A stretch of DNA of 64,000 nucleotides. Source: Bacteroidota bacterium. Its GTDB lineage: Bacteria; Bacteroidota; Bacteroidia; UKL13-3. Shown here in pieces: positions 41,466-51,092 of the stretch (position 1 is its first letter; every line of letters starts with the position of its first letter). The DNA lies in the NCBI GenBank assembly GCA_947464275.1, contig CANHVU010000001.1:276851-340850 (forward strand), in the 5' to 3' direction. The notes below the pieces were generated by a model. That model saw nothing but the letters and a program-made list of their open reading frames with translations. It had not been told where the DNA came from and did not search any database. The translations under genes and the position numbers were made by a program.

Positions 41466-44400
41466 CTATTGAATTACTATTGTTGATTTAAACGACTTAC
41501 CATTATTATTAAATAATAGGTAGTAAATTCCTTTTGGTAAATTACTAATATCTACTGGAGTTTCCATGTTGTTTATAGTTAATTTTCCAACCTCACTACC
41601 TAAAGAATTTATGATGGTAAGGTCGCCTGGTACCAATACAGGTTCTTGACTAATATATAAAAATTTCCCATTGCTCGGATTGGGAATAGTTTTATTGCTG
41701 TTACCGTTTGTGTTTGTTTTTACTATAACAGTTTTTGATAGGCTAAATTTACCATCAAAATCTACTTGCTTAATTCTATAATATAAATCAAAATTAAGTG
41801 CAGTTGCATCTAGGTTATCTGTGTAGTTATATTTATTTACAACCATTGAATTACCACTACCTTTAATATTTATTTGTTCAGACCAATTTTGATTGTTTAG
41901 GGAACGCTCCACGGTAAAATAATCATTATTAACCTCACTTGCAGTTGCCCAATTAAGCGTAACAGATTTAGCATTTCTATTTGCCTCAAAACTTTGCCAT
42001 TTAACCGGAAGCGTTGTTACTGGGCTTCCTGAATAACCTGAAGTTTGATATGCTGTATTACCTACAGCCCCATTATATTCATATACCGTAAATGTGTAAG
42101 CGGTGTTTTTTGTTAAACCTGTAATATTTACTGTATTACCGGTACCATTGTAAACTACAAAATTGTTGGCACCTGTAGTATTTCCTTGGTTATAGGCGCT
42201 ATTGGCGCTATAATTAGTCAAATTAACTGGTGCAACAGCCGCAGCAGCTGTTGGCCTGCATACAATTATTCGTGCTCCTCCACTTCCTTTTGTAATTGAA
42301 AGAGTTAAACTGGTGTTAGTTATGTTAGAAAATTGCATATTACTTGCGTTTGTAAGAGGCACTCTTGTAACAAAAAAACGTGCATTGGGTCTACTTGTTG
42401 TTATTGTAGTTGCAGTTGCACTAGTACAAACTGTACTTGAATTATCAGCTCGGTAATATGCGCAAATTCCATTACCAAGTCCTGAAGTAGCAACTGTAAC
42501 CGTATTACCAGAAACACCTGTATTACTATTAGTAAAGCATATTTCAACTATAATATTTGAAGTTCCATTCCAATAAAATGGAGTACTAAAGTTATGCATA
42601 TTCCAACCAGTGGTAGCAGTATAACTATTTGAAGTAAAAACTTGAGTTAGGCCACTGGCGATAAATGTAGTTGTTAACACATTTAGAGCTGTTGTTCCCA
42701 TTTTAATATTAAAACCGGTTAAAGAGCCTGCTACTATAGATGATACATTCAAACCAAATTGGCTAATTAAGCCAGCTGTTAAACCTTGGGCTGTTAACTC
42801 GCTTGCCAAATAAATAATTTGATGACGTGCCCCTCCGTAATAATTTCCATAAGGCGCTGGATAGGCAGTGGTTGCTAAAAGTGTATTGCCAGTTCCTATA
42901 TTGGTGTATTTCCCCATGGTAGAATCACCAAGTGTAAAACCTGCTAAAGTGGCGTTGCCGTTTGGGGTAACAATTTCTACTGAACCAGTACTTCCTGTAC
43001 CTACTATTGCAAACAATTTAGTATTTGAACTTAATATAAAATTGCTTGAGGTGCCACCTAAGGAAACAGATGATGTACTTAATAAATTAGTGCCATTGAT
43101 TGTAATGGTATCCCCTGGAAAACCAAGTGTTGGTGAAAATGACGTTATAGTAGGTGGTGGTGGAGTTCCAATAACAAAGGCATTAGAAATATTGAAGAAA
43201 ATATTGTTAGAGGCTTGTACTAATATTCGTGCACTATCACAAGTTATATTTGGAATTGTAATTGTTTCGTTACCATCATTTAAAGTGCTACTTATAAGAG
43301 TATAACCATAAACACTTCCATTATCAGTCGATAAAAGAATATCTACATAAGCGCAATTTACAGGAGCTGAATTTGTTCCATTTACATTCCATGTAACTGT
43401 ATAGTTTGAATTGGGTGGAACTGTTCCCACCGAATTAACTGTAAACGGCCCTGAGGAGGCAAATGTGATTGTGCTGTAGTTAACATCATAGTCAACACCT
43501 CCTCCTATTGATTGGTTATCACGAGCGGTTAATCTAAATTTAGTAGTTTGTGAAGCAGTTGGTAGTATTTCTCCAATTGGGGTAGTTCCTGCTAATAAAT
43601 TTGCATAATTAGGAATTATTCGGGATGAAGAAGTGGTGGGTGAATACGACCTAAATCTTGGCCCAGGTGTAGGAGGTGTGCCTGGTGCTGAAGCTGACCC
43701 TAAATCAAATTGTTCCCAATAATAAGTTAAAGGATCACCATTAGGATCTGTGGCCGAACCATTTAATATGAATGGTGTTCCTTTAGGAATTGTATTGCTT
43801 AAGCTATTTACTGTAGCAGTTGGTGGATTATTTCCTGTTGGTGTAATCACTGCACATCCAGTAGATCCAGTTGCTCCAGTGGTAATGTTGGTGATTATTT
43901 CATCAAAGTTAACAGTATGAAAATATGGGTCGCTATTTGGTTGTAAATTTTGTGGAGAACATATACCAGCATATGCCATAATAGTACTTCCACTTCCGGG
44001 TTCATAAGCAGTAGAGGCATTTCTATTTCCACCAGAACATGAACCAGTACTGCCATTAAAAGTATGATTACCTCCAAATTGGTGCCCCATTTCATGAGCC
44101 ACATAATCTATATCAAAAGGATCGCCAATAGGTGCACTCGATCCAGTTACACCCTGTGCTTTTAAAGATGAAGAACAAACAGAGGCTAGCATAGCTACTC
44201 CACCACCACCAGTACTAAACACATGTCCCATATCGTAATTAGCACTTCCTATTATACTTGTTAAGGTGTTTTGATTCTGACCTAACATACTACTACCACT
44301 TGTGTTTGTATATGGATCAGTACTTGCGTTTGTATATATTATTGAGGTGTTATTAGCTATCAAATTAAAGCTTATACCTAGCTCAGTTCTATAAACTGCT

Positions 44401-45149
44401 GTTACCCTATTTAAAGTGGTAATTTGTGCTGAAAGCACCAAAGCAACAGTTCCACCATGAAATGCTGAATACTCACCAGTGGCTGCTATTGCTATGCGAT
44501 AGGTGAACAATTGTGTTCCGTTACTTCTATTGACTGGTTTGTTTACTATTATATCAGGAATTGAATTGTTTAGAGGATTATTATTGGGGCTCAGTGTTTG
44601 ATTATTTTTTAAAACACCTTCTTCATAAAACACTTTTTTAGAAATGAAGTCTTTTTTGTAATATGAAATGTAAAAATCAGTTGTAGATTTTGCATAAGGG
44701 TCTATAAAATAACAACCATTAGGCGATAATATCATACCATGAAAACCTTTTTCGGTGTAGTCAATTCTGCCATTGGCATATATATCATCAATTCCTTGGC
44801 ATGCAAATGTTTGTATTTGGGGGTACTTATCAGCCAAAGGCTTTTCCATTATAGAAGATTTATATACATAAAATCTACTAAATCCTCCATTTGGCAAAGG
44901 CAATTCAATAATTAATTTATTGGTTTTAGCCTCAGGTGTAAATTCGGCAGGTGCATTAGCTAAGTGTTTTTTAAAACTAGCTAAATCCAACATATAGGTA
45001 CCATACTTTTGAGGTACAATTTGCCTATCTTCTTGGTTTATTGAGGTAGGTTCTTGAACAATCTGCCAATGGTTTGATTGAGCAAATGAACTACTAAAAC
45101 TAATACAAAAGGATGTTAGTAGTATAAAGTACTTAAAGTAAATTTTCAT
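41466..45149 (-). CDS. Secreted reprolysin-type (M12B) zinc metalloprotease with T9SS tail
   Basis: A 1227-residue extracellular protease. The frame opens at a TTG (45158), but the ATG at 45149 gives the signal peptide MKIYFKYFILLTSFCISFSSSFA. A propeptide-like region (to ~210) precedes the protease domain. The zinc site HEMGHQFGGNH starts at His352 (ligands 352, 356, 362), with the Met-turn probably in STIMAYAGICSP. Further domains: a cadherin/Ig-like region, an IPT/TIG domain (PPTITSFSPTLGFPGDTITINGTNLL), a fibronectin-type part near YTFTVYEYNGAVG, and a C-terminal T9SS signal (IPNPSNGKFLYI ... GKSFKSTIVIQ). Monocistronic, ended by the hairpin at 41402. Confidence 0.9.
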   Translation of the reverse strand: MKIYFKYFILLTSFCISFSSSFAQSNHWQIVQEPTSINQEDRQIVPQKYGTYMLDLASFKKHLANAPAEFTPEAKTNKLIIELPLPNGGFSRFYVYKSSIMEKPLADKYPQIQTFACQGIDDIYANGRIDYTEKGFHGMILSPNGCYFIDPYAKSTTDFYISYYKKDFISKKVFYEEGVLKNNQTLSPNNNPLNNSIPDIIVNKPVNRSNGTQLFTYRIAIAATGEYSAFHGGTVALVLSAQITTLNRVTAVYRTELGISFNLIANNTSIIYTNASTDPYTNTSGSSMLGQNQNTLTSIIGSANYDMGHVFSTGGGGVAMLASVCSSSLKAQGVTGSSAPIGDPFDIDYVAHEMGHQFGGNHTFNGSTGSCSGGNRNASTAYEPGSGSTIMAYAGICSPQNLQPNSDPYFHTVNFDEIITNITTGATGSTGCAVITPTGNNPPTATVNSLSNTIPKGTPFILNGSATDPNGDPLTYYWEQFDLGSASAPGTPPTPGPRFRSYSPTTSSSRIIPNYANLLAGTTPIGEILPTASQTTKFRLTARDNQSIGGGVDYDVNYSTITFASSGPFTVNSVGTVPPNSNYTVTWNVNGTNSAPVNCAYVDILLSTDNGSVYGYTLISSTLNDGNETITIPNITCDSARILVQASNNIFFNISNAFVIGTPPPPTITSFSPTLGFPGDTITINGTNLLSTSSVSLGGTSSNFILSSNTKLFAIVGTGSTGSVEIVTPNGNATLAGFTLGDSTMGKYTNIGTGNTLLATTAYPAPYGNYYGGARHQIIYLASELTAQGLTAGLISQFGLNVSSIVAGSLTGFNIKMGTTALNVLTTTFIASGLTQVFTSNSYTATTGWNMHNFSTPFYWNGTSNIIVEICFTNSNTGVSGNTVTVATSGLGNGICAYYRADNSSTVCTSATATTITTSRPNARFFVTRVPLTNASNMQFSNITNTSLTLSITKGSGGARIIVCRPTAAAAVAPVNLTNYSANSAYNQGNTTGANNFVVYNGTGNTVNITGLTKNTAYTFTVYEYNGAVGNTAYQTSGYSGSPVTTLPVKWQSFEANRNAKSVTLNWATASEVNNDYFTVERSLNNQNWSEQINIKGSGNSMVVNKYNYTDNLDATALNFDLYYRIKQVDFDGKFSLSKTVIVKTNTNGNSNKTIPNPSNGKFLYISQEPVLVPGDLTIINSLGSEVGKLTINNMETPVDISNLPKGIYYLLFNNNGKSFKSTIVIQ

Positions 45150-45237
45150 AGCTTGCAATATTGTAAAAAAATCTAATTATCTATACATCAATACTATTTA
45201 TATGCGAAATATCAATTTTTAAAAATATAAACATGAA

Positions 45238-46032
45238 TTAATGAAAGTTTTTTTGGATTACCTCAAAAAAACTTGGATATAAAACAGCTGATGATGCAAT
45301 TAATGTTTTGTCAAAAACATAGTTTTTATCGCCTGAAAAAGTAGAAATGATTCCTCCAGCTTGCTGCACTATAAATGCTCCCCCAGCTACATCCCAAGGG
45401 TTTAATCCATACTCAAAAAAACCATCAAAACGGCCGCATGCAGTATAAGCTAAATCTACTGCTGCACTGCCCATTCTGCGCATACCTTGTGTATTTATCA
45501 TTAAGTATTTTAGAGTAGTTAAATATTTTTCCATTACTTCAAAATCATAATAAGGAAAACCGGTAGCTAGCAGCGATTGACTCAATTTGTCATTCTGTTT
45601 TACATATATAGGTTGGTTATTTAAGTATGCTTTACTTCCTTTCCAAGCATAAAACATTTCATTTCGATTGCACTCATAAACTACTCCTAGTATTAATTCC
45701 TTGTTTTGCATTAATCCTATACTAACGCTAAATACTGGCAAACTATGTATAAAATTTGTAGTGCCATCTAGCGGGTCTATAATCCACATGAACTCTTTTT
45801 CTTCAGTGGCAATAGTTGATTCTTCTGTTATAAAGCCCGCTTGTGGCAGTAACTTTTGAAGTCCTGAAACAAGCATCTCTTCCGCTGTTTTGTCTACGTA
45901 ACTTACTAATTGATTGAATGTTTTTTCTTCTACTTTGTCATAGGTAAAAGTCTTTCTTTCTGACATTATAAATAAGCCTGCCTCTTGGGCCAGTGTGCAA
46001 GTATCAATGCATAATTTCTCAAAATTTATCAT
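45238..46032 (-). CDS. Inositol monophosphatase family protein
   Basis: A 264-residue Mg-dependent phosphatase of the IMPase/SuhB family. Metal-site motifs are TEEST near residue 70, WIIDPLDGTTNFIHSLPVFSVSIGL from about 83, and NPWDVAGGAFIVQQAGG near 209. The substrate could be inositol phosphate, a sugar bisphosphate or PAP; the sequence does not decide. The start MINFEKLCIDTCTLAQEAGLFI is normal. It is divergent from the VOC gene with a 70-bp gap. Confidence 0.92.
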   Translation of the reverse strand: MINFEKLCIDTCTLAQEAGLFIMSERKTFTYDKVEEKTFNQLVSYVDKTAEEMLVSGLQKLLPQAGFITEESTIATEEKEFMWIIDPLDGTTNFIHSLPVFSVSIGLMQNKELILGVVYECNRNEMFYAWKGSKAYLNNQPIYVKQNDKLSQSLLATGFPYYDFEVMEKYLTTLKYLMINTQGMRRMGSAAVDLAYTACGRFDGFFEYGLNPWDVAGGAFIVQQAGGIISTFSGDKNYVFDKTLIASSAVLYPSFFEVIQKNFH

Positions 46033-46102
46033 GTTGCTAATTTAGTAAAATAAAAGAAATTATAATTTACATTTGAACAAGAAAACGAATTCTTAAATTA
46101 TT

Positions 46103-46471
46103 ATGCTTACAGCTGTTAATCCTAAATTACCAATGCGCAATAAGGACGCAACAAGAAATTTCTATATTACAAAATTAGGTTTTAAAGAATTTGGAAGTGC
46201 CGATTTTGATGGTTATTTAATGTTAGAAAAAGATGAAATTCAAATTCACTTTTTTGAATTTAAAGAAATTGACCCTCTAAAAAATTATGGCCAAATTTAT
46301 ATTAGAACAACTGAAATTGAAAAATGGTATCAAACATTGTTAGAACGAAATGTAAAAATTCATCCCGAAGGTAATTTAACAATAAAACCATGGAGGCAAT
46401 ATGAGTTTTCTATACTTGATCCTGATAACAACCTGATAACTTTTGGACAAGCTATTTTAATATTTAAATAA
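46103..46471 (+). CDS. VOC (glyoxalase/bleomycin-resistance) family protein
   Basis: A 122-residue protein with the paired beta-alpha-beta VOC fold: LPMRNKDATRNFYITKLGFKEFGSADFDGYLMLEKDEIQIHFFEFKEI, then IYIRTTEIEKWYQTLLERNVKIHPEGNLTIKPWRQYEFSILDPDNNLITFGQAI. The layout is close to bleomycin-binding proteins, which bind drug as dimers. A resistance role is possible but cannot be stated from sequence alone. The stop is 1 bp from the stop of the convergent AraC-type gene. Confidence 0.85.
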   Translation: MLTAVNPKLPMRNKDATRNFYITKLGFKEFGSADFDGYLMLEKDEIQIHFFEFKEIDPLKNYGQIYIRTTEIEKWYQTLLERNVKIHPEGNLTIKPWRQYEFSILDPDNNLITFGQAILIFK

Positions 46472-46472
46472 A

Positions 46473-47453
46473 TTAAACAGTATCTTTATTATACTTACGT
46501 TTATACTCTAAAGGAGATAAGCCGGTAATTTTTCTAAACACCTCTCTAAAAGCTTTTACATCAGTATAACCTACTTCGTACATAACCTCGGTTATTGTTT
46601 TTCTATTGGTTTCAAATGCTTTTTTTGCGGCCTCTATTTTTACTCTTTGCGCATATTCAATGGGTGTATTTCCGGTAGCTTTAACAAATCGTCTGTCAAA
46701 ACTGCGCCTTCCCACATTTAACTTTGATGATAATTCTTCAATTGATATTTTATCTTCAATGTTTTTTTCTATGAATAATTGGGCTTGCAGCACCATTTCA
46801 TCGCTATGCTGTTTTTGTCCAGTAAAAATGGTAAACACTGATTGGTTATTTCTATCCATTTCTATTTGGAATACTTTAGCACAAAAAACAGCTGTTTGCC
46901 TATCAAAATATTTTTCAACTAAATAAATCATCAAATTCAGAAATGAGTATGCCCCTCCATTGGTGCAAATACCTGCTTCATCGGTTATTAAGTTGTCAGT
47001 TTGTAAATTTACCTTAGGAAACATCTGCCTAAAATTATGAGCAGCCGACCAATGTGTAGAACATACCTTACCATCAATTAAACCAGTAGCTGCTAATAAA
47101 AATGCCCCAGTACAAATACTGGCTATTTCTGCACCACTTTTATATTGCTTTGCAATCCAATTTATAAGTTCCTTGTTTTCATTAATACCATCCTTAAAAT
47201 GATGATTGAGTGATGGAATAATAATTAAATTGGATTGACTAATATGATCAATATGAGTGTGTGGTTTAACCGAAAATAAACCATCGTAATAATTTACAGT
47301 TTGCGTACTTCCTACCAACTGAATTTGAAAATTTGGGGCATTACCCAACTGCTGCCAGTAATTATTAGCTCGAGTAAATATTTTATATGCACCTACTATA
47401 CTGCTCAGGTTATTTCCTTCTCCGTTTGGTACCAATATGCTTAAATGTTTCAT
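46473..47453 (-). CDS. GlxA-type AraC family transcription regulator (DJ-1/PfpI domain)
   Basis: A 326-residue regulator. The frame extends to 47498 but the ATG at 47453 gives the natural start MKHLSILVPNGEGNNLSSIVGAYKIF. Residues 1-190 are a DJ-1/PfpI amidotransferase-like domain with the nucleophile-elbow Cys in EIASICTGAFLLAATGLIDGKVCSTHW. The C-terminus is a double AraC HTH (SIEELSSKLNVGRRSFDRRFVKATGNTPIEYAQRVKIEAAKKAF and ITEVMYEVGYTDVKAFREVFRKITGLSPLEYKRKY). It is divergent from the DinB/SRPBCC pair, with a 121-bp shared upstream region, so it may control those genes (inference). Confidence 0.9.
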   Translation of the reverse strand: MKHLSILVPNGEGNNLSSIVGAYKIFTRANNYWQQLGNAPNFQIQLVGSTQTVNYYDGLFSVKPHTHIDHISQSNLIIIPSLNHHFKDGINENKELINWIAKQYKSGAEIASICTGAFLLAATGLIDGKVCSTHWSAAHNFRQMFPKVNLQTDNLITDEAGICTNGGAYSFLNLMIYLVEKYFDRQTAVFCAKVFQIEMDRNNQSVFTIFTGQKQHSDEMVLQAQLFIEKNIEDKISIEELSSKLNVGRRSFDRRFVKATGNTPIEYAQRVKIEAAKKAFETNRKTITEVMYEVGYTDVKAFREVFRKITGLSPLEYKRKYNKDTV

Positions 47454-47574
47454 AAATAATTTTTTGTCAAAATTAGGATGTTGTGCTGTCTCAATCAACC
47501 CGTTAAAATGTCGTTTTTACACCATCTCTTTCATAAAGTGAGACAATACTTTTGAACTACTAATTTTAAAAAAT

Positions 47575-48054
47575 ATGACACAAACAGAAATAGCTGTAAA
47601 AATGGTATTAGAAAGATGGAATGCATCTATTAAAAATGTTGATACCCTACTTGAATTGTTAAACGATGAAAAACTGTCAAATGAAATTGCACCTAACAAA
47701 AATAGAGGAATTTATATTTTAGGACATTTAATTGCAGTTCACGATGACATGCTCATTTTACTAAATATGGGCGAAAAAATTTACCCTGAACTGAATGAGC
47801 CATTCATTAAATTGGCAGATAAAGCTACTGATAAAATACCAACTTTAGTTGAATTAAGAGGCTTCTGGATCAATCAGTGCAACATAATGAATGAGCAATT
47901 TAGCACCATGAAACCCACAGATTGGTTTGAAAAACACACTGCTGTAACAACCGAAGATTTTGAAAAGGAGCCAACCCGTAACAAACTAAATATTATAATA
48001 ACCAGAACTTCGCATTTACAATACCATTTAGGACAATTACAATTACTTAAATAA
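47575..48054 (+). CDS. DinB family protein
   Basis: A 159-residue four-helix-bundle protein. The metal-ligand pattern is RGIYILGHLIAVHDDMLILL (two His) and, at the end, RTSHLQYHLGQLQLL (two His). The family includes thiol-transferases; the specific reaction is unknown. It is the first gene after the divergent GlxA-type regulator and lies 8 bp before the SRPBCC gene, so the two likely form a small regulated unit. Confidence 0.85.
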   Translation: MTQTEIAVKMVLERWNASIKNVDTLLELLNDEKLSNEIAPNKNRGIYILGHLIAVHDDMLILLNMGEKIYPELNEPFIKLADKATDKIPTLVELRGFWINQCNIMNEQFSTMKPTDWFEKHTAVTTEDFEKEPTRNKLNIIITRTSHLQYHLGQLQLLK

Positions 48055-48062
48055 GCTACAAC

Positions 48063-48506
48063 ATGGAATTATTAAATTATGCCACCAATATTGTAGTTAA
48101 CCAAACAGCTAGTGAAGTGTTTAATGCCATTAATAATGTAAGTGCTTGGTGGCATGGCGAAATTACTGGCTCTTCCAACAAGCTAAATGATGAATTTGCA
48201 TACAAAATGAAAGATATTCATTATTCCAATCAAAAAGTGATAGAGTTAGTGCCCAATAAAAAAATTGTTTGGTTGGTTAATTATAGTAAACTTAATTTTA
48301 CCAACAACAAAACTGAATGGACGGGTACTGAAATTATGTTTGAAATAATGGAGGTAGAAAATAAAACGAAAGTTTGTTTTATACATGTTGGTTTAGTTCC
48401 AAAGTTTGAATGTTATGGAGGTTGCTCAAATGGCTGGAAAATGCTGATAGAACAAAGCCTTTACAACTTAATTACAACTGGAAAAGGTGTAGAAGTATTC
48501 AAGTAA
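48063..48506 (+). CDS. SRPBCC (START/AHSA1-like) domain protein
   Basis: A 147-residue single-domain protein of the SRPBCC ligand-binding fold: NYATNIVVNQTASEVFNAINNVSAWWHGEITGSSNKLNDEFAYKMKDIHYSNQKVIELVPNKKIVWLVNYSKL, followed by EWTGTEIMFEIMEVENKTKVCFIHVGLVPKFECYGGCSNGWKMLIEQSLYNLI. Members bind hydrophobic molecules. Here it probably accompanies the DinB protein encoded 8 bp upstream. The ligand is unknown. Confidence 0.85.
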   Translation: MELLNYATNIVVNQTASEVFNAINNVSAWWHGEITGSSNKLNDEFAYKMKDIHYSNQKVIELVPNKKIVWLVNYSKLNFTNNKTEWTGTEIMFEIMEVENKTKVCFIHVGLVPKFECYGGCSNGWKMLIEQSLYNLITTGKGVEVFK

Positions 48507-48628
48507 ATAAAAATTTTAGGAAGCACGGACTATTGTTCTTTTGTTTAAAAACGTCTACTTTGTTTTATTTATGAGTGTTTTCCAATTTCGGTTTTTCCGT
48601 AACAAATGGAAACTAAGATGTAATAAGG

Positions 48629-48730
48629 TTATGAGTTTTTTGTTTGCGCTTTTAAATTATTGAAGAATATAACTCCCGAAATTAATAAGCTAAATAAAAA
48701 GTGTAAATTATTCTTCTTGATAAGTAACAT
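48629..48730 (-). pseudogene. Possible remnant of an exported-protein gene (signal peptide only)
   Basis: Within the 365-bp gap 48507-48871 the minus strand encodes MLLIKKNNLHFLFSLLISGV followed by IFFNNLKAQTKNS and a stop. This has the form of a Bacteroidota signal peptide with cleavage before Gln, yet it ends five residues later. It could be the 5' stub of a deleted secreted-protein gene, or chance in AT-rich DNA. Nothing else is seen in this gap. Confidence 0.25.
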
Positions 48731-48871
48731 TTTCTCTAAACTATAGACAAGTATAGATATTGAAATATCATAACTATATTTAAATATGACGGCTTTTATA
48801 TCAAGAAGGTTTGTCATGAAGTTTTTTTTATAAAAATGTTTAATATTGACAAGTAAAAATTAAACCATTTC

Positions 48872-49438
48872 ATGAATAGCATAAAACAACACTTTGAGGA
48901 AGCACAAAATATATTGACACAATTTTTAAGTATTGAAAAAAACTTTGAAGCAATTGAAAAAGCAGGTCAGTTAATGGTTGATTCGGTTAAAGCTGAAGGT
49001 AAAATTTTAAGTTGTGGAAATGGTGGAAGTATGTGTGATGCCATGCATTTTGCTGAAGAATTAACTGGAAAATATAGAAATGATAGACCTGCAATTGCTG
49101 CCATTTCAATAAGCGATGCAAGTCATATAGCTTGTGTTGGTAATGATTATGGTTACGATTTTGTATTTAGTAGATATTTAGAAGCCGTAGGTAGAAAAGG
49201 TGATGTTTTACTTGCTATTTCTAGCAGTGGCAATTCTGTTAATGTAATTAAGGCTATGGAAGTAGCTAAGAAAAAAGGCATAAAAATAGTTGGTTTAACA
49301 GGTAAAGATGGTGGTAAAATGGCATCACTTTGCGATGTGGAAATACGCGCACCTCATAGTCAATACGCAGATAGAGCTCAAGAAATACATATTAAAGTAA
49401 TTCATTCATTGATAGACTTTATTGAACGCCATGTGTAA
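48872..49438 (+). CDS. gmhA: Sedoheptulose 7-phosphate isomerase
   Basis: First enzyme of ADP-heptose synthesis for LPS core: converts sedoheptulose 7-phosphate to D-glycero-D-manno-heptose 7-phosphate. A 188-residue SIS protein with [58 protein letters not shown], then [18 protein letters not shown] and [26 protein letters not shown] (active-site Glu and His). It is consistent with the heptosyltransferase-like GT9 gene at 58 kb. The next gene begins 54 bp downstream on the same strand. Confidence 0.93.
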   Translation: MNSIKQHFEEAQNILTQFLSIEKNFEAIEKAGQLMVDSVKAEGKILSCGNGGSMCDAMHFAEELTGKYRNDRPAIAAISISDASHIACVGNDYGYDFVFSRYLEAVGRKGDVLLAISSSGNSVNVIKAMEVAKKKGIKIVGLTGKDGGKMASLCDVEIRAPHSQYADRAQEIHIKVIHSLIDFIERHV

Positions 49439-49492
49439 CAATATGGATAAATAAAATGAGGTAATTTAAAAGTAAAAAATATTTTTGCCCAT

Positions 49493-50962
49493 ATGTCAAT
49501 GTATCTCATTTTATTTTCGGTTATAGGCTATTTTGGATTGTTAATGCTAATAGCTTGGTACACCTCTAACAAAGCAGGCGAAAGCGGTTATTTTACTGGA
49601 AATAAACAGTCGCCTTGGTACATTGTGGCTTTTGGTTTAATTGGCGATTCACTTTCAGGTGTTACATTTATTTCTGTGCCAGGGGCAGTGGCAACTAATC
49701 AGTTTAGCTATATGCAAATGGTGCTAGGCTATATTGTAGGTTATTTGGTAATTGCCCAATTTTTATTGCCTTTGTATTATAAGTTAAACCTTATTTCTAT
49801 CTACTCTTACCTAGAACAGCGTTTTGGAAAAATTTCTCAAAAAACGGGTTCATTATTTTTTATCCTATCGCGTTTGGTGGGCGCAGCATTTAGGCTTTAC
49901 ATAGCATTAATTGTGTTAGATGTTTATTTTTTCAGTGCCTTTCATATTCCATTTTTTGTGTCGGCTTTAATAGTAATTGGTTTAATTTTATTATACACTT
50001 ATAAAGGTGGTATCAAAACTTTAGTATGGACTGACACGCTTCAATCAGCTTTTTTATTAGGAGGTGTAGCACTATCTATTTATGTGGTTTGTTCTCAATT
50101 AAATTATAGTTTGGTTGATGCTGTTTTGGCCATTAAAGAAAGCCCCATGAGTAAATTGTTTTTCTTTGACGATTGGATGAGCAAAAATAATTTCTTCAAG
50201 CAGTTTTTAGGAGGCATGTTTATAGCTATTGCTATGACAGGCTTAGATCAAAATATGATGCAAAAAAATTTAAGCTGCAAAAGTTTAGAAGATGCACAAA
50301 AGAATATCCGTTGGTTCAGTATTGTGGTAGTTTTTATCAATTTACTTTTTGTAAGTTTAGGTGTTTTATTGTATCAATTTGCGGCAGCTAAAGGAATTAT
50401 TACACCTGAAAAAACAGACCAATTATTTCCGAATATTGCCTTAAATTATGTAGGTGGAATTGGAGCCATTGTGTTTATTTTAGGGATTACTGCTGCTACT
50501 TTTAGCAGTGCCGATAGTGTTTTAACTACACTTACCACTTCGTTTTGTATTGATATTTTAGGTTATGACGAAACTCACGAAACCAAGGAACACAAAAGCA
50601 ATCGACATTTAATTCATATAGGTTTTGCATTGGTTTTATTTTTAATCATCATCATCTTTAAAGAGCTAAATAACGATGCTGTAATTAACCAAGTATTCAG
50701 GTTTGCAGGATACACTTATGGTCCATTATTAGGCTTGTTTGCCTTTGGATTATTTAATAAAATTAGTGTAAAAGATAAGCTAGTTCCTTTTGTTTGTTTG
50801 GCTGCGCCAATAATTTGTTACCAACTTGATACTTATTCAAAAGACTTATTTAACGGATACCAATTTGGTCAAGAATTGTTAATTTTAAATGGTTTGCTTA
50901 CTTTTATAGGACTTTGGTTAATTAAAAACAATAAGCAATTTGCAATTAGCAAAATTAAATGA
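49493..50962 (+). CDS. Sodium:solute symporter family protein
   Basis: A 489-residue inner-membrane transporter with about 13 helices of the SSS (LeuT-fold) family. Typical segments are GESGYFTGNKQSPWYIVAFGLIGDSLSGVTFISVPGAVA (substrate/Na region), LISIYSYLEQRFGKISQKTGSLFFILSRLVGAAFRLYIA, and GITAATFSSADSVLTTLTTSFCIDILG (Na2-type Ser pair). The substrate cannot be assigned. It follows gmhA at 54 bp; a functional link is not evident. Confidence 0.9.
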   Translation: MSMYLILFSVIGYFGLLMLIAWYTSNKAGESGYFTGNKQSPWYIVAFGLIGDSLSGVTFISVPGAVATNQFSYMQMVLGYIVGYLVIAQFLLPLYYKLNLISIYSYLEQRFGKISQKTGSLFFILSRLVGAAFRLYIALIVLDVYFFSAFHIPFFVSALIVIGLILLYTYKGGIKTLVWTDTLQSAFLLGGVALSIYVVCSQLNYSLVDAVLAIKESPMSKLFFFDDWMSKNNFFKQFLGGMFIAIAMTGLDQNMMQKNLSCKSLEDAQKNIRWFSIVVVFINLLFVSLGVLLYQFAAAKGIITPEKTDQLFPNIALNYVGGIGAIVFILGITAATFSSADSVLTTLTTSFCIDILGYDETHETKEHKSNRHLIHIGFALVLFLIIIIFKELNNDAVINQVFRFAGYTYGPLLGLFAFGLFNKISVKDKLVPFVCLAAPIICYQLDTYSKDLFNGYQFGQELLILNGLLTFIGLWLIKNNKQFAISKIK

Positions 50963-50994
50963 CATAATTTTTTGGTAATAGTAAAATGAATCAA

Positions 50995-51056
50995 TGATAA
51001 ATTGCCGTTTGTGGTAACTGAGCTTGTCGAAGTTTAGCCAACGGAATAAGAAAAAA
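50995..51056. repeat. Intergenic repeat related to the one beside fumC
   Basis: The outer parts (GATAAATTGCCGTT ... TAGCCAACGGAATAAGAAAA) match the element at 1075-1104, but the centre is longer and carries TGAGCTTGTCGAAG, the reverse complement of a common CTTCGACAAGCTCA-type repeat core. Immediately downstream, 51057-51089 has three related AACTAAG/AACTAAA-type units, a short degenerate repeat. Confidence 0.55.
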
Positions 51057-51092
51057 CTAAGTACTAAAAACTGTGAACTAAGAACTAAAGTT

